The notes beneath the pieces were generated by a model that saw only the letters and a program-made list of their open reading frames with translations, had not been told where the DNA came from and made no database searches. Source: VRUE01 sp963704545 (GTDB taxonomy: Bacteria; Actinomycetota; Thermoleophilia; Solirubrobacterales; 70-9). Taken from it: 64,000 bases of DNA. Shown here piece after piece: positions 1-11,049 of this stretch. Within the stretch, counting starts at the first letter, position 1. Each line of letters opens with the position of its first letter. The DNA lies in assembly GCA_963704545.1 (NCBI GenBank), contig OY969915.1, positions 2,232,001 to 2,296,000 of the forward strand, written 5' to 3'. A program made the translations under genes and the position numbers.

Positions 1-219
1 GACCCCCGCCCGCTCCTCCTCACCTGCCAGCGCCTCGCTCAGCACGTCGGGCAGGAAGCCGCAGGCGAGCACCACCTCGGTGACCCCGTGCCCCCCCAGC
101 CACTCGATCATGTGCGCGAGAAACGGCCGGTCGACCAGGGTCAGGGCCGGCTTCGGCACCGTCTCGGTCAAGGGTCGCAGCCGCGTCCCCTCGCCTCCAA
201 CGAGGACGATCGCCTGCAC
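1..219 (-). CDS. Sugar-phosphate nucleotidyltransferase, N-terminal part (cut by window edge)
   Basis: Only the first 73 codons are in the window. They show the NTP-transferase signature VGGEGTRLRPLTETVPKPA within the first 25 residues, which is the nucleotide-binding loop of glucose-1-phosphate or mannose-1-phosphate nucleotidyltransferases. Such enzymes join a sugar 1-phosphate to an NTP to make an activated sugar. The GTG start at 219-217 overlaps the TAG stop of the UDP-sugar dehydrogenase by one base, so the two are translationally coupled. It is the last visible gene of an envelope-polysaccharide operon. The exact sugar and nucleotide cannot be told from this fragment. Confidence 0.85.
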   Translation of the reverse strand, partial: MQAIVLVGGEGTRLRPLTETVPKPALTLVDRPFLAHMIEWLGGHGVTEVVLACGFLPDVLSEALAGEEERAGV

Positions 220-1532
220 TAGTCCGCGGTTCCCGCAGGCACCGAGCCCTCAGCCTCCCTGCCGATGCCCTCGTACTCGAAGCCGACGCTCCTGAGCAGG
301 TTGGAATCGAGGAAGTTGCGCCCGTCGACCAAGAGGGGTCGCGCCATACAGTCGGCGGCCGCGGCCCAGTCGAGCTCGGCGAACTCGGGCCACTCGGTGA
401 CCAGGACCGCCGCATCTGCGCCCTCCAGCGCCTCCATCGCGGAATCGCGGAACTCGACGTCGTCGAGCAGGCTCCGTGCCGCATCGGCGGCAACCGGGTC
501 GTACGCGGCGACCTCGGCACCCTCGCCCTGAAGCCGCGCCGCCAGGACCAGACTCGACGCCTCTCGCATGTCGTCGGTATCGGGCTTGAAGGCGAGGCCG
601 AGCAGCGCCACGCGCTTGCCCGCGAGCGATCCGAGGCGATGCTGGAGCTTCTTGACGACCCGCCGCTTCTGCAGCTCGTTCACCTCGATCACCGCCGTGA
701 GCAGCTGGAAGTGGTAGCCGGTGTTGCCGGCCAGCTGCTTGAGCGCCTTCAGGTCCTTCGGGAAACAGCTGCCCCCGTAGCCGATCCCGGGGCGCAGGAA
801 GGCCGGGCCGATGCGCTGGTCAAGGCCCATGCCGCGGGCGACTTCAGCCACGTCGGCACCGACCTCCTCGCAGACGTTGGCGATCTCGTTGACGAAGGAG
901 ATCTTGGTGGCGAGGAAGGCGTTGGAGGCGAGCTTGATCATCTCGGCGCTGGCAACATCCGTGCGCACGATCTCACCACCGAGCGGCTCGTAGAGGCCGG
1001 CCACCGCGTCGCCGGCGGACTCGTCGCCGGGGTCCGCGCCGACGACCACCCGGTCGGGGTGCATGAAGTCCTCGACCGCCGATCCCTCCTTGAGGAACTC
1101 GGGACAGGAGACGTAGGGGACGCCGGGAAGCTCGCGGCGGATCGTCTGGCCCGTGCCCGCGGGCACGGTGCTCTTCATCACCAGCACGTGCTCGCCGCCG
1201 GCACCCAGCTCCTCGACGACCGAGCGCACCCTGGAGAGGTCGGCGTCGCCGGAAGGGGTCGGGGGCGTATCCACGCAGACGAAGAGCAGCCGCGCCACCT
1301 CCAGCACCTGCGCCATCTCGGTGGTGAAGGTCAGCCGCTCGGCGTTCCGCGCAAGCAGATCCTCAAGGCCGGGCTCGTGGATCGTCGTCTCGCCGCGCGA
1401 GAGGGCCTCGACCTTCTCAGGCAGGATGTCGCGCGCGACCACGGGATGACCGAGGTCGGCGAAGCATGCGGCCGTCACCAGGCCGACCCAGCCGACTCCA
1501 ATCACTCCGATCGGCTCTCTATCCCCTGTCAT
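219..1532 (-). CDS. UDP-glucose/GDP-mannose dehydrogenase family protein
   Basis: A 437-residue NAD-dependent nucleotide-sugar 6-dehydrogenase, most likely making UDP-glucuronate from UDP-glucose. The N-terminus has the Rossmann loop GVGWVG (about residues 12-17). The catalytic cysteine lies in GYGGSCFPKD (Cys256), and the SCPEFLKEG block follows at 142-150. Length and motif order fit the family. The ATG overlaps the stop of the upstream LCP gene (ATGA), and its own stop overlaps the nucleotidyltransferase start, so the three genes form one operon that supplies activated sugars for a surface polymer. A GDP-mannose substrate is a less likely alternative. Confidence 0.95.
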   Translation of the reverse strand: MTGDREPIGVIGVGWVGLVTAACFADLGHPVVARDILPEKVEALSRGETTIHEPGLEDLLARNAERLTFTTEMAQVLEVARLLFVCVDTPPTPSGDADLSRVRSVVEELGAGGEHVLVMKSTVPAGTGQTIRRELPGVPYVSCPEFLKEGSAVEDFMHPDRVVVGADPGDESAGDAVAGLYEPLGGEIVRTDVASAEMIKLASNAFLATKISFVNEIANVCEEVGADVAEVARGMGLDQRIGPAFLRPGIGYGGSCFPKDLKALKQLAGNTGYHFQLLTAVIEVNELQKRRVVKKLQHRLGSLAGKRVALLGLAFKPDTDDMREASSLVLAARLQGEGAEVAAYDPVAADAARSLLDDVEFRDSAMEALEGADAAVLVTEWPEFAELDWAAAADCMARPLLVDGRNFLDSNLLRSVGFEYEGIGREAEGSVPAGTAD

Positions 1533-3142
1533 TGCTGCACCCTTCCCTTCTTCGGCTTCTTGTTCGGAATGACGACCTGTGCCGAGCGTGCCATCCCGAT
1601 CATCTGATCGTTGGTCAGCACCCGCAGCAGGCTGTTCGAGACCCAGTAGGTGTTATCCCCCCGGTGCCAGGCGATCAATTTGATCCTGTCGCCGTCGAGG
1701 AAGATCTCATAGTCGCGGCCGCGGATCTCCTGCTCGATGCTCGGGCCGCCGAGGATCGGGGGGTCGCTCCAGCCCTGTATCCCCTGCATGCCGAAGTAAT
1801 GGGTGCCGTCGGGCAAGTCCAGGGTGATCACCATCCGGTAGGCGCCGTGGCGGTTGCCGTCGGTGTCCTTGAAGTGGTAGACGCGCGGGTCCTGGATGTG
1901 CAGGTAGGGGTCGCTTTCCTCGTAGGCGGCTCCGGGAGGCAGGCGGCTCGGGTAGAAGACCGGGAAGCCGTGGTTGACCTTGCGGGCCACGACCTTCGCC
2001 TCCGCCTTGCCGGCTTCGCCGGCCGAGCTCAGGCCGTCGTCGCCGGGCGGCTTGGGCTTGACCTTCGGCTTCGGCTTCGGCTTTTTCTTCTTCGCCACCC
2101 TCTGCTTGCCCTTGCCGCTCGGCTTGCCCTCGGCCTCGTCCAGCGAGCCACGCGGTCCGCCGCTGGCTTCGATGCCGAGGAACTTGTCGACCGCCTCGGC
2201 GATCTGTTCCGGCGAGGAGTAGACGAAGCTCGGCCCCAGTTCGGCAGGGAAATCGACCTCGTTGATCGTCGCGTTGCGCGAGGCGATGAACAGCTCCAGC
2301 ACCTCGAGCATCGCCTTCGTGTCGCTGATGTCGGAGGTCGTGTACTGGGTGAAGACGTCGATCAGTTCGTTGCTGCCGAGGACCAGGTCCTTGATCGGCA
2401 CCCGCTGGCGGGCGGCGCTGAGGAAGTCCTGCTGGCGGGCGGCGCGGACGATGTCGGTGTCGGTGTGGCGATAGCGCACGTACTCCAGCGCCCTCTTCCC
2501 GCACATCAGCTGGTATCCGGGCTGCACGTTGATCTCTGCGTACTCTTCGGAGGATTCCTCGTTGGAGTGGTAGTAGCGGCGGTCGATGTCCACGTAGACG
2601 CAGCCGATCGCGTAGACGGCGCGGACGAAACCGAGGTAGTCGACGTTGACGACGTGGTTGATCGGCAGGCCGGTCAGTTCCTTGACCACCTGAAGGGTCA
2701 GCTTGGGCCCCCCGTAGGCAAAGGCGGCGGTGAACTTTTCGGTTCCCCAGCCCGGTATCTCGACCTCGAGGTCGCGCGGGATCGACATCAGCGCGATCGC
2801 GTTCTTGTCGGGATCGAGGCGGAGCAGGATCGTCGTGTCGGAGCGGCCCGTGTCTTCCGGTTCGCTGGCCCGCTTGTCGGAGCCGATGATGAGGATGTTC
2901 TGCGGCTCCCCGCCCTGGGTCTTGGCGAGGATGCGCTGGACTTTGTTCTGCAGCACGTCGTTGTGCGAGAGGGCGTCGGCGATGCTGCCGACGTAGAGGA
3001 GGATGCTGGCGGAGGTGGCCGCGGCGACGGTGGTGACGATCACCATCGAGCCCAGCGTGAAGCGCCACCAGAAGCGCTTCGGCTTCGGCGGCGGCTCGTG
3101 GTCGCCGGAGGGCGGTGGCTTGCTGAGTCCTGTGTCAGCCAA
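1529..3142 (-). CDS. LytR-CpsA-Psr (LCP) family envelope polymer ligase
   Basis: A 537-residue membrane-anchored protein. It has a short basic and proline-rich cytoplasmic start, one membrane segment at about 28-52, then an extracytoplasmic LCP domain at about 82-250. The LCP motifs are visible: NILIIGSDKR, the conserved Asp in GRSDTT, Arg in SIPRDLEV and the YVRYRHTDTD...RQQDFL block. LCP enzymes transfer undecaprenyl-linked glycopolymers onto peptidoglycan or related acceptors. A Lys/Pro linker (about 338-368) leads to a C-terminal domain of about 170 residues that I do not recognise. It sits 6 bp downstream of the M20 peptidase gene and overlaps the dehydrogenase gene, consistent with surface-polymer assembly. 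Confidence 0.92.
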   Translation of the reverse strand: MADTGLSKPPPSGDHEPPPKPKRFWWRFTLGSMVIVTTVAAATSASILLYVGSIADALSHNDVLQNKVQRILAKTQGGEPQNILIIGSDKRASEPEDTGRSDTTILLRLDPDKNAIALMSIPRDLEVEIPGWGTEKFTAAFAYGGPKLTLQVVKELTGLPINHVVNVDYLGFVRAVYAIGCVYVDIDRRYYHSNEESSEEYAEINVQPGYQLMCGKRALEYVRYRHTDTDIVRAARQQDFLSAARQRVPIKDLVLGSNELIDVFTQYTTSDISDTKAMLEVLELFIASRNATINEVDFPAELGPSFVYSSPEQIAEAVDKFLGIEASGGPRGSLDEAEGKPSGKGKQRVAKKKKPKPKPKVKPKPPGDDGLSSAGEAGKAEAKVVARKVNHGFPVFYPSRLPPGAAYEESDPYLHIQDPRVYHFKDTDGNRHGAYRMVITLDLPDGTHYFGMQGIQGWSDPPILGGPSIEQEIRGRDYEIFLDGDRIKLIAWHRGDNTYWVSNSLLRVLTNDQMIGMARSAQVVIPNKKPKKGRVQQ

Positions 3143-3148
3143 GGCGGC

Positions 3149-4237
3149 TCAGGCGTCGAGCTGGGCAGGGAGCGAGCGCAGGAAGGTGTCGAGCGTCTGC
3201 CGGTAGGTGTGCAGGGAGGAGACCGAGACCCACTCCTCGGGCCCGTGATGGCCCGCGCCGACGGGACCGAACTCGACCGCCGGCACGCCAACCCGCAGAA
3301 AGGAGACGGCGTCGGAGGCACCGTCGCGACCGACGCTCATCGGCTCGCCGTCGTGGTGCTCGGTCGCCGCGTGGCGAAGCGCCCGCACGTATGCGAGATC
3401 GCGGTCGACGACGGCCGGCGGGCGCGTGAACAGCTGCTCGACCTCGGCGTCCGCGATGCCCCGGACCTGCTCCAGCAGGCTGGCCGGGTCCTGGTCGGGC
3501 AGGTAGCGGATGTCGACGTCGATCGCGCATCGGTCGGGCACCTTGTTGAGCGCATCGCCACCCAGGATCCGGCCGAGGTTGATCGAGGGGCGGTCGAACA
3601 GCTCAGAGCTGTGCCGGGCGAACGGTAGCGACTCGATACTGCGGAAAACGTCGATCGCCCTCAGGACCGCGTTGTCGCCCAGCCAGGGGGTGGCGCCGTG
3701 GGCGGCCACGCCACTGACCTGGACGCGCAGCGCCAAGACGCCCTTGGCCTCGACGCCGATGTGCAGATCGGTCGGCTCGCCGGTGATCGCGAAGTCCCCG
3801 GTGAAGCCGCTGTCGACGAGGCGGTCGCTGCCGCGGTCGACTTCCTCCTCTGACTCCTCGTCGCCGACGATCCCCAGTCGCACCCGCACCTCTTGCTGCT
3901 CGCGCATCGCGGCAGTCGTCAGCAGCATCGCCGCCAGCGCCCCCTTCATGTCGTAGGCGCCGCGCCCGTAGAGCCGGTCACCCTCGACCCGGGGGTCGAA
4001 CTGGCCCGGCAGCCCCGGAACGACGTCGAGGTGCCCATGGAGGACGACCGTCGGCGCGTCCTCGGGCCCAACCTCGGCACGAAGCACCGGCAACCCGCGA
4101 ACCTCGTCGCCGGCGGCCTCGATCCCCCGCGCCTCCAGCCAGCCTTTGACGAATCCCGCGGCTTCCAGCACCCCGTCCGGCTCGGACGTGTCGTAGCCGA
4201 GCAGCTGCGTGGCGAGGGCTACGAGCTCGTCACTCAT
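3149..4237 (-). CDS. M20 family metallopeptidase (ArgE/DapE/CPG2-like)
   Basis: A 362-residue zinc amidohydrolase of the M20 family. Metal-site blocks are readable: HGHLDVVPG (about 68-76), YGRGAYDMKGAL (about 90-101), the GDEESEE glutamate pair, ITGEPT and the C-terminal GHHGPEEWV histidine. A dimerisation lid domain with GVAAHGATPWLG lies in the middle. The family includes succinyl-diaminopimelate desuccinylase, acetylornithine deacetylase and carboxypeptidases, and the substrate cannot be fixed here. It is the first gene of the minus-strand run leading to the LCP gene, so a lysine/diaminopimelate or peptide-trimming role is possible but inferred. Confidence 0.88.
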   Translation of the reverse strand: MSDELVALATQLLGYDTSEPDGVLEAAGFVKGWLEARGIEAAGDEVRGLPVLRAEVGPEDAPTVVLHGHLDVVPGLPGQFDPRVEGDRLYGRGAYDMKGALAAMLLTTAAMREQQEVRVRLGIVGDEESEEEVDRGSDRLVDSGFTGDFAITGEPTDLHIGVEAKGVLALRVQVSGVAAHGATPWLGDNAVLRAIDVFRSIESLPFARHSSELFDRPSINLGRILGGDALNKVPDRCAIDVDIRYLPDQDPASLLEQVRGIADAEVEQLFTRPPAVVDRDLAYVRALRHAATEHHDGEPMSVGRDGASDAVSFLRVGVPAVEFGPVGAGHHGPEEWVSVSSLHTYRQTLDTFLRSLPAQLDA

Positions 4238-4418
4238 GCGGAGGTCCCGAGAGGGATCCGGTCGCCAAGCGTCGTGAGCTTTGAGCGTTCATGCGAAGCG
4301 GACGGTATTTGACCCACGAGATCGCTGCCTGGATCGGCTCTTTTTCAAGCGCCAACTGACCTCCCCGCTTTTGAAGCGTCCTCAATGTTGGAGTCCGCCC
4401 TGCCGCTATGGTGAGCGC

Positions 4419-5651
4419 GTGAGTAAGCGCGGCCTGCACCCACTCGCCGATGGCTCGCGTTTCGCCGCTGTTGCAGGGCAGCCCCGCCGAGCATCGGCAT
4501 CCGTGCGCTCCCTCGACGAGGCATGCTCGGCGCTTGCATCCCGCCTGCGCGGGCGGCTTCCCGAGCTGGAAGCCAGTGTCGCCACCCGCGTCTACGCCAT
4601 CTCGGACCCCCGCCAGGTCGCCGACCCGACCTACCTGCACAGCCTGAACGGCGTCCTCACCGCGGCCCTCGAGTACGCCCTCGCCGTCGTCGAGCTCGGC
4701 GAGCGTCGCGGGCCCGGCCTCCCGCCGGCGCTGCTCGCGGAGGCCCGCCTGGCCGCCCGCGCCGGCGTCCCCCTCGACACCGTGCTGCGTCGCTATTGCG
4801 CCGGCAATGCCCTCCTCGGCGACTTCCTCGTCGAGGAGGCGGAGCGCGGCGAGGTTTCGGGTTTCGCCCTTCGCCGGCTGCTGCGCAGGCAGGCGACGCT
4901 CTTCGATCGCCTGCTCGAGGCGGTGAGCGAAGAGCACGCCCGCGAGACGAAGAGCTGGCCGAGCAGCACCGCGGAGCGCCGCCGCGAGTGCGTCAAGAGC
5001 CTGCTCGCCGGAGAGCAGGTCGATCACTCCGAGCTCGGATATGACCTCGACGCCCACCACCTCGCCCTGATGGCCAAGGGGGAGGGGGCGCCGGAGGCGA
5101 TGCGGGTGCTGGCGGAGAGGCTCGACCGTCGCCTGCTCGCCGTCTGCCGCGAGGAGGAGCCCGTCTGGGCCTGCTGGCTCGGTGGTAGGCAGCCGCTCGA
5201 GGCAGAGCAGGCGCTGCAGGCGCTCGGCGAGATCTCCCCGGACCGGGTGTTCGTGACCGTCGGCGAGCCCGGCGAGGCGCTCTCGGGCTGGCGGCTCAGC
5301 CACCGTCAGGCCAAGGCGGCGCTGCCGATTGCCGAGCGCACAGAACAGGCCGTCCTCCGCTACGCCGATGTCGTCCTGCAGGCATCGATCCTCCGCGACG
5401 ATCTCGCCACCACCTCGCTGCACCAGCTCTACCTGGAGCCGCTCGAAAGGGCGCGGGACGGCGGCGAGGTGGGGCGAGAAACCCTGCGCGCCTTCTTCGC
5501 TGCCGAGCGAAACGTCTCCTCGACCGCCGCCGCGCTGGGTGTCGACCGTCGCACGGTCACGAATCGCCTTCGCGCCATCGAGGACATCTTCGGCCGCCCG
5601 CTCAAGGACGTCGCGACGGAGCTGGAGACCGCGTTGCGCCTGGATGGCTGA
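4419..5651 (+). CDS. PucR/CdaR-type helix-turn-helix transcriptional regulator
   Basis: About 410 residues from the GTG at 4419. A TTG at 4281 would add 46 residues that look non-native, so I prefer the later start. The C-terminus carries the PucR-type HTH: AERNVSSTAAALGVDRRTV followed by NRLRAIEDIFGRPL. The middle region (AKAALPIAERT...RYADVVLQASIL) matches the GGDEF-like dimerisation part of PucR/CdaR regulators. Its target is unknown. It is divergent from the M20 gene (about 180 bp apart) and upstream of a secreted protein gene in the same orientation, so it could control either. Confidence 0.85.
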   Translation: MSKRGLHPLADGSRFAAVAGQPRRASASVRSLDEACSALASRLRGRLPELEASVATRVYAISDPRQVADPTYLHSLNGVLTAALEYALAVVELGERRGPGLPPALLAEARLAARAGVPLDTVLRRYCAGNALLGDFLVEEAERGEVSGFALRRLLRRQATLFDRLLEAVSEEHARETKSWPSSTAERRRECVKSLLAGEQVDHSELGYDLDAHHLALMAKGEGAPEAMRVLAERLDRRLLAVCREEEPVWACWLGGRQPLEAEQALQALGEISPDRVFVTVGEPGEALSGWRLSHRQAKAALPIAERTEQAVLRYADVVLQASILRDDLATTSLHQLYLEPLERARDGGEVGRETLRAFFAAERNVSSTAAALGVDRRTVTNRLRAIEDIFGRPLKDVATELETALRLDG

Positions 5652-5780
5652 TTCGCTCGCGGTCGCCTTCCCAGTTTGCTGAATCCCGGCTGAGCAAGAC
5701 CCCATATTGGGGAAGCGGCGGCCGCGCGTAGCCGGGGAGGATCAGCTCGACTCCATCTCACAGAGGCAGGGGGAAAGAGC

Positions 5781-6554
5781 ATGAGGAAGCACCTGATTTG
5801 GGCCATGGCCGTCGGAGCAGGGCTTGCGCTGATCGTCGTGGCGAGCGCTTTGGCCAAGCCCCACGTGATCCGCTCGGGAAACCTCTTTCTAAAGGACGAT
5901 GGAGGGATCTTCCCAAGCAAGCTGCCCAGACACAGCCAGATGCCCATTTCAGCGCGCATCGACGCTGAAATCGGCACCACCGATGGCACTCATCCCCCCG
6001 CGGTAAAGACCCTCAACATCGATTTCGACAAGAGCATCCAGGTGAACGCCAGGGGCCTGCCTGTCTGCAAGGGGAGCCAGCTCACAGCGCGCTCCACCGC
6101 AGCCGCGAAGAAGGCCTGCCCCGATGCGATCGTCGGTTCCGGGGAAGGGGAAGTCGAGGTCGCCTTCCCCGAACAGAAGCCGTTTGCCGCGGCGGGCCCG
6201 ATCGTCCTCTTCAACGGCGGCGTCCACGGCAGCACCACCCTTCTCTTCGTCCACGCCTACGTCGACGTCCCGGCGCCGACCGCCGTCATCGCCACGGTCA
6301 AGATCGCCCGCATCCACCGCGGCCACTACGGCATCCATACCGTCGCACAGGTCCCGGCGATCGCCGGCGGGGCCGGCTCGGTGATCAGCTTCAAGCTCAC
6401 CATCGGCCGCAAGTTCACCTACAAGGGCAGGAAGGAGAGCTACCTGACCGCCAGCTGCCCGACCGGGCTCTACTACACCGAAGGGAACATACTTTTCGCC
6501 GACGGCATCACGCTGCAGGGAACCCACATTCTGCCCTGCACACCAAAGGGCTAG
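5781..6554 (+). CDS. Secreted protein of unknown function
   Basis: A 257-residue protein with a clear signal peptide (MRKH, then a hydrophobic run to about residue 25, likely cleavage after ASALA). The mature part has Cys pairs (VCKGSQ, KKACPDAIVG, ASCPTG, ILPCTPKG) that could form disulfides, and a repeated beta-rich pattern. The start is supported by a strong Shine-Dalgarno (GGGGGAAAGAGC before ATG). I do not recognise the family by name. It is convergent with the ATP synthase operon, separated by a GC-rich hairpin. Confidence 0.8.
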   Translation: MRKHLIWAMAVGAGLALIVVASALAKPHVIRSGNLFLKDDGGIFPSKLPRHSQMPISARIDAEIGTTDGTHPPAVKTLNIDFDKSIQVNARGLPVCKGSQLTARSTAAAKKACPDAIVGSGEGEVEVAFPEQKPFAAAGPIVLFNGGVHGSTTLLFVHAYVDVPAPTAVIATVKIARIHRGHYGIHTVAQVPAIAGGAGSVISFKLTIGRKFTYKGRKESYLTASCPTGLYYTEGNILFADGITLQGTHILPCTPKG

Positions 6555-6555
6555 T

Positions 6556-6576
6556 GCTCGCGCCGCCGGCGCGAGC
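6556..6576. terminator. Hairpin between convergent genes (bidirectional terminator candidate)
   Basis: GCTCGCGCCG and CGGCGCGAGC form a near-continuous palindrome in the 22-bp gap between the stop of the secreted protein gene and the stop of atpC. The flanking GGGCT/AGCCC can extend the stem. There is no T-run, so termination is inferred from position and stem strength only. Confidence 0.55.
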
Positions 6577-6990
6577 TCAGCCCTGGGCGATCGCGAGGAA
6601 CGCTTCGGCCCGCTCGCGGTCCTTCTGCGCTCGGCCCTGGGCCCCACTGCCCTCCTCGGACTCCGCCAGTCGCTGCTCGGCGTCCGCAAGCTGCTCCTTC
6701 AAGGTCGCGGAATCGAGCTCCTCGGGCGGGAGCACCTCCTCGACCAGCAGCTTGGCGTGGTTGCCGAAGACCTGCAGCCAGCCGTGGGCCTGGGCGTAGC
6801 GCTTGGTCTCCGAGTCGCTGACGTGCAGCCGCAGCTCGGCCGGCTTCAGCGCGGCCAGGAGCGGCGTGTGGTTGGCGAGGATGCCGACCTCGCCGACCGC
6901 GGTGCGGGTCGAGACCTGGCGGACTTCGCCACTGAAGACCTCCCCCTCTGGGGTGAGGACCTCGACGTCGACCATGTGCTCGGCAGCCAC
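6577..6990 (-). CDS. atpC: ATP synthase F1 epsilon subunit
   Basis: A 137-residue epsilon chain, the last gene of the atp operon. It has the beta-sandwich N-terminal domain (VDVEVLTPEGEVFSGEVRQV, GEVGILANHTPLLAAL) and a C-terminal helical hairpin rich in Glu, Gln and Ala. The start is taken as GTG at 6990 because an AGGGGGAG ribosome site lies 4-6 nt upstream and falls in the 10-bp gap after atpD. Reading further upstream would run into atpD. Epsilon couples the gamma stalk to the c-ring and can inhibit ATP hydrolysis. Confidence 0.95.
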   Translation of the reverse strand: MAAEHMVDVEVLTPEGEVFSGEVRQVSTRTAVGEVGILANHTPLLAALKPAELRLHVSDSETKRYAQAHGWLQVFGNHAKLLVEEVLPPEELDSATLKEQLADAEQRLAESEEGSGAQGRAQKDRERAEAFLAIAQG

Positions 6991-7000
6991 GCGTCTCCCC

Positions 7001-8425
7001 CTAGGCGGCCGCGGCCGCTCCGGCGTCGGCGGTGACCTGGTCGATGCCACCCTTCATGTAGAAGGCACCCTCGGAGAGGTCGTCGTGCTCGCCGTCGAGG
7101 ATCTCGCGGAAGCCGCGCACCGTCTCGTTGACGGGCACGTACTCGCCGCTGCGGCCGGTGAACTGCTCGGCGACGAAGAACGGCTGCGAGAGGAAGCGCT
7201 CGATCTTGCGGGCCCGCGAGACCGTCTGCTTGTCCTCGTCGGAGAGCTCGTCGATGCCGAGGATGGCGATGATGTCCTGCAGCTCCTTGTAGCGCTGCAG
7301 CACCTCCTGCACCTCGGTCGCCGTGCGGTAGTGCTCCTCGCCGACGACGTCGGGCTTGAGGATGGTCGAGGTCGAGTCGAGCGGGTCGACGGCCGGGTAG
7401 ATCCCCTTCTCGGAGATCGCCCTCGAGAGCGTCGTGGTCGCGTTGAGGTGGGCGAACACCGAAGCCGGAGCCGGGTCGGTGAGGTCGTCGGCGGGGACGT
7501 AGATCGCCTGCACCGAGGTGACCGAGCCGCGCTCGGTCGAGGTGATCCGCTCCTGGAGTTCCCCCATCTCGGTCTCCAGCGTCGGCTGGTATCCCACGGC
7601 GGAGGGCATGCGCCCGAGCAGGGCCGAGACCTCCGAGCCCGCCTGGACGAAGCGGAAGATGTTGTCGATGAAGAGCAGCACGTCCTGGCCGCCCTGCTCG
7701 CGGAAGTATTCGGCCATCGTCAGCCCCGAGAGGGCGACGCGGAGACGGGCTCCGGGGGGCTCGTTCATCTGGCCGAAGACGAGCATCGTCTTGTCGATGA
7801 CGCCGGACTCCTTCATCTCGAGCCAGAGGTCGTTGCCCTCGCGCGAGCGCTCGCCAACGCCGCAGAAGGCGGAGAGGCCTTCGTGCTCTTCGCCGATCGA
7901 GCGGATCAGCTCCTGGATCAAGACGGTCTTGCCGACCCCGGCGCCGCCGAAGAGGCCGACCTTGCCGCCCTTGGCGTAGGGCGCGAGCAGGTCGATCACC
8001 TTGATGCCGGTCTCGAGGATCTCCTGGGTCGGAGCGAGGTCGGAGGCGGCGGGGGCGGAACGGTGGATCGGCCAGCGCTCCTCCGTCTCCACCGGCTCGC
8101 CGAGGTCGATCGGCTCACCGAGCAGGTTGAAGATGCGGCCCAGGGTGGCGTCGCCGACCGGAACCGAGATCGGCCCGCCGGTGTCGATCACCTTGTCGCC
8201 GCGCTGCAGGCCGTCGGTGGCGTCCATCGCCACGGTGCGAACCCGGTCGTCACCGAGGTGCTGCTGCACCTCGCAGACCAGTTCGGTCGCCTCGTTGTCG
8301 GCGTCGCCGGCCATCTCGATCTTCACCGCCGAGTAGATCTCCGGCAGCTTGTCCGGGAAGACGGCGTCGACGACGACGCCCGTCACCTGCTCGACTCGAC
8401 CTACGTTTGCTCCGTTCTCAGACAT
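7001..8425 (-). CDS. atpD: ATP synthase F1 beta subunit
   Basis: A 474-residue catalytic subunit. The P-loop GGAGVGKT is at 160-167, followed by GVGERSREGNDL and the SGLTMAEYFR and ALLGRMPSAVGYQPTL blocks of F1 beta. It binds ATP at the three catalytic sites and works with alpha, gamma, delta and epsilon. It is located between atpG and atpC in the standard order. Confidence 0.98.
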   Translation of the reverse strand: MSENGANVGRVEQVTGVVVDAVFPDKLPEIYSAVKIEMAGDADNEATELVCEVQQHLGDDRVRTVAMDATDGLQRGDKVIDTGGPISVPVGDATLGRIFNLLGEPIDLGEPVETEERWPIHRSAPAASDLAPTQEILETGIKVIDLLAPYAKGGKVGLFGGAGVGKTVLIQELIRSIGEEHEGLSAFCGVGERSREGNDLWLEMKESGVIDKTMLVFGQMNEPPGARLRVALSGLTMAEYFREQGGQDVLLFIDNIFRFVQAGSEVSALLGRMPSAVGYQPTLETEMGELQERITSTERGSVTSVQAIYVPADDLTDPAPASVFAHLNATTTLSRAISEKGIYPAVDPLDSTSTILKPDVVGEEHYRTATEVQEVLQRYKELQDIIAILGIDELSDEDKQTVSRARKIERFLSQPFFVAEQFTGRSGEYVPVNETVRGFREILDGEHDDLSEGAFYMKGGIDQVTADAGAAAAA

Positions 8426-8451
8426 ACGTTCCTTTTCTCCGGTTCTAAGAC

Positions 8452-9372
8452 TTATCCCAGCGCCTCGGCGCCGGCGACGACCTCGAGGATCTCCTGCGTG
8501 ATCTCGGCCTGCCTGACCCTGTTCATCTCCAGGGTCAGGTCGCCCATCATTTCCTCCGCGTTCTCCGCCGCACTGCGCATCGCGGTCATCCGCGCCCCAA
8601 GCTCCGAGGCGGCGGACTCGAGCAGCGCCCGGTAGACCGAGATGTTCACGTACTCGGGGATCAGCTGTCCGAGCAGCTCCTCGGCCTCGGGCTCGTACTC
8701 CCAGATCGACTTGCTGTGTGCCCGCTCGATCTCGGTCTCCTCGGTCTCCGCTTCCTCCTCGGCGACCCCCTCGCCGATCACGTCGGCGTGCTGCAGGGGC
8801 AGGAGGGTCTGGCGCCAGACGTGCTGGGTCAGCGGCGAGACGTAGTGGTTGTAGACCAGCTCGACGCGGTCGAGCTCCTCGTCGACGTAGCGCGCGGTCA
8901 GCTCCTCGCCGATCTCGCGCGCGTTGGCGAAGCCGGGCCGGTCGGTGAAGCCGACGTAGGAGGTGCGCGGGTCCTCTTTGCGGAAGGTCAGCGCCGAGAC
9001 GCCCTTGCGGCCGACCGCCGAGAAGACGGCCTCCTTGCTCTCGTCGCGAAGCTCGTTTCGCAGGCGCAGGCCGTCGCGGATGATGTTGGTGTTGAAGGCC
9101 CCGGCGAGGCCGCGGTCGCCCGTGATCAGGACGACGCCGACGCGGCGCTCCTGCTCGCGCTCTTCCAGCACCGGCACGCGCGGGATCCCCCCCGCCTGCT
9201 CGGCGGCGCGGCGGGTGAGCTTGCGCATCGACTGCGCGTAGGGGCGCAGCTGCTCGATCCGCTGCTCGGCCCGGCGCAGTCGCGCCGCGGCGACCATCTC
9301 CATCGCCCGCGTGATCTTGTTGATGTTCTTGATCGACGCGATGCGATTCTTGACGTCCTTCTGGGTTGCCAT
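8452..9372 (-). CDS. atpG: ATP synthase F1 gamma subunit
   Basis: A 306-residue central stalk subunit. The N-terminal helix KNRIASIKNINKITRAMEMV and the C-terminal helix RMTAMRSAAENAEEMM are the coiled-coil pair that turns inside the alpha3beta3 ring. The conserved GDRGLAGAFN block is near residue 90. An acidic insert (EGVAEEEAETEETEIERAHS, about 203-222) is typical of actinobacterial gamma chains in position, but its exact content is specific to this protein. It sits between atpA and atpD. Confidence 0.97.
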   Translation of the reverse strand: MATQKDVKNRIASIKNINKITRAMEMVAAARLRRAEQRIEQLRPYAQSMRKLTRRAAEQAGGIPRVPVLEEREQERRVGVVLITGDRGLAGAFNTNIIRDGLRLRNELRDESKEAVFSAVGRKGVSALTFRKEDPRTSYVGFTDRPGFANAREIGEELTARYVDEELDRVELVYNHYVSPLTQHVWRQTLLPLQHADVIGEGVAEEEAETEETEIERAHSKSIWEYEPEAEELLGQLIPEYVNISVYRALLESAASELGARMTAMRSAAENAEEMMGDLTLEMNRVRQAEITQEILEVVAGAEALG

Positions 9373-9393
9373 GGGCGGGACCGGCGCTGGGCG

Positions 9394-11031
<1,638 letters not shown>

Positions 11032-11049
11032 CGGGTGCTCTCTGCCTCC

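Noticed and set aside
4281..4418. Upstream TTG start for the PucR regulator
   Set aside because: The added 46 residues have no similarity and a GTG at 4419 gives the normal family length.
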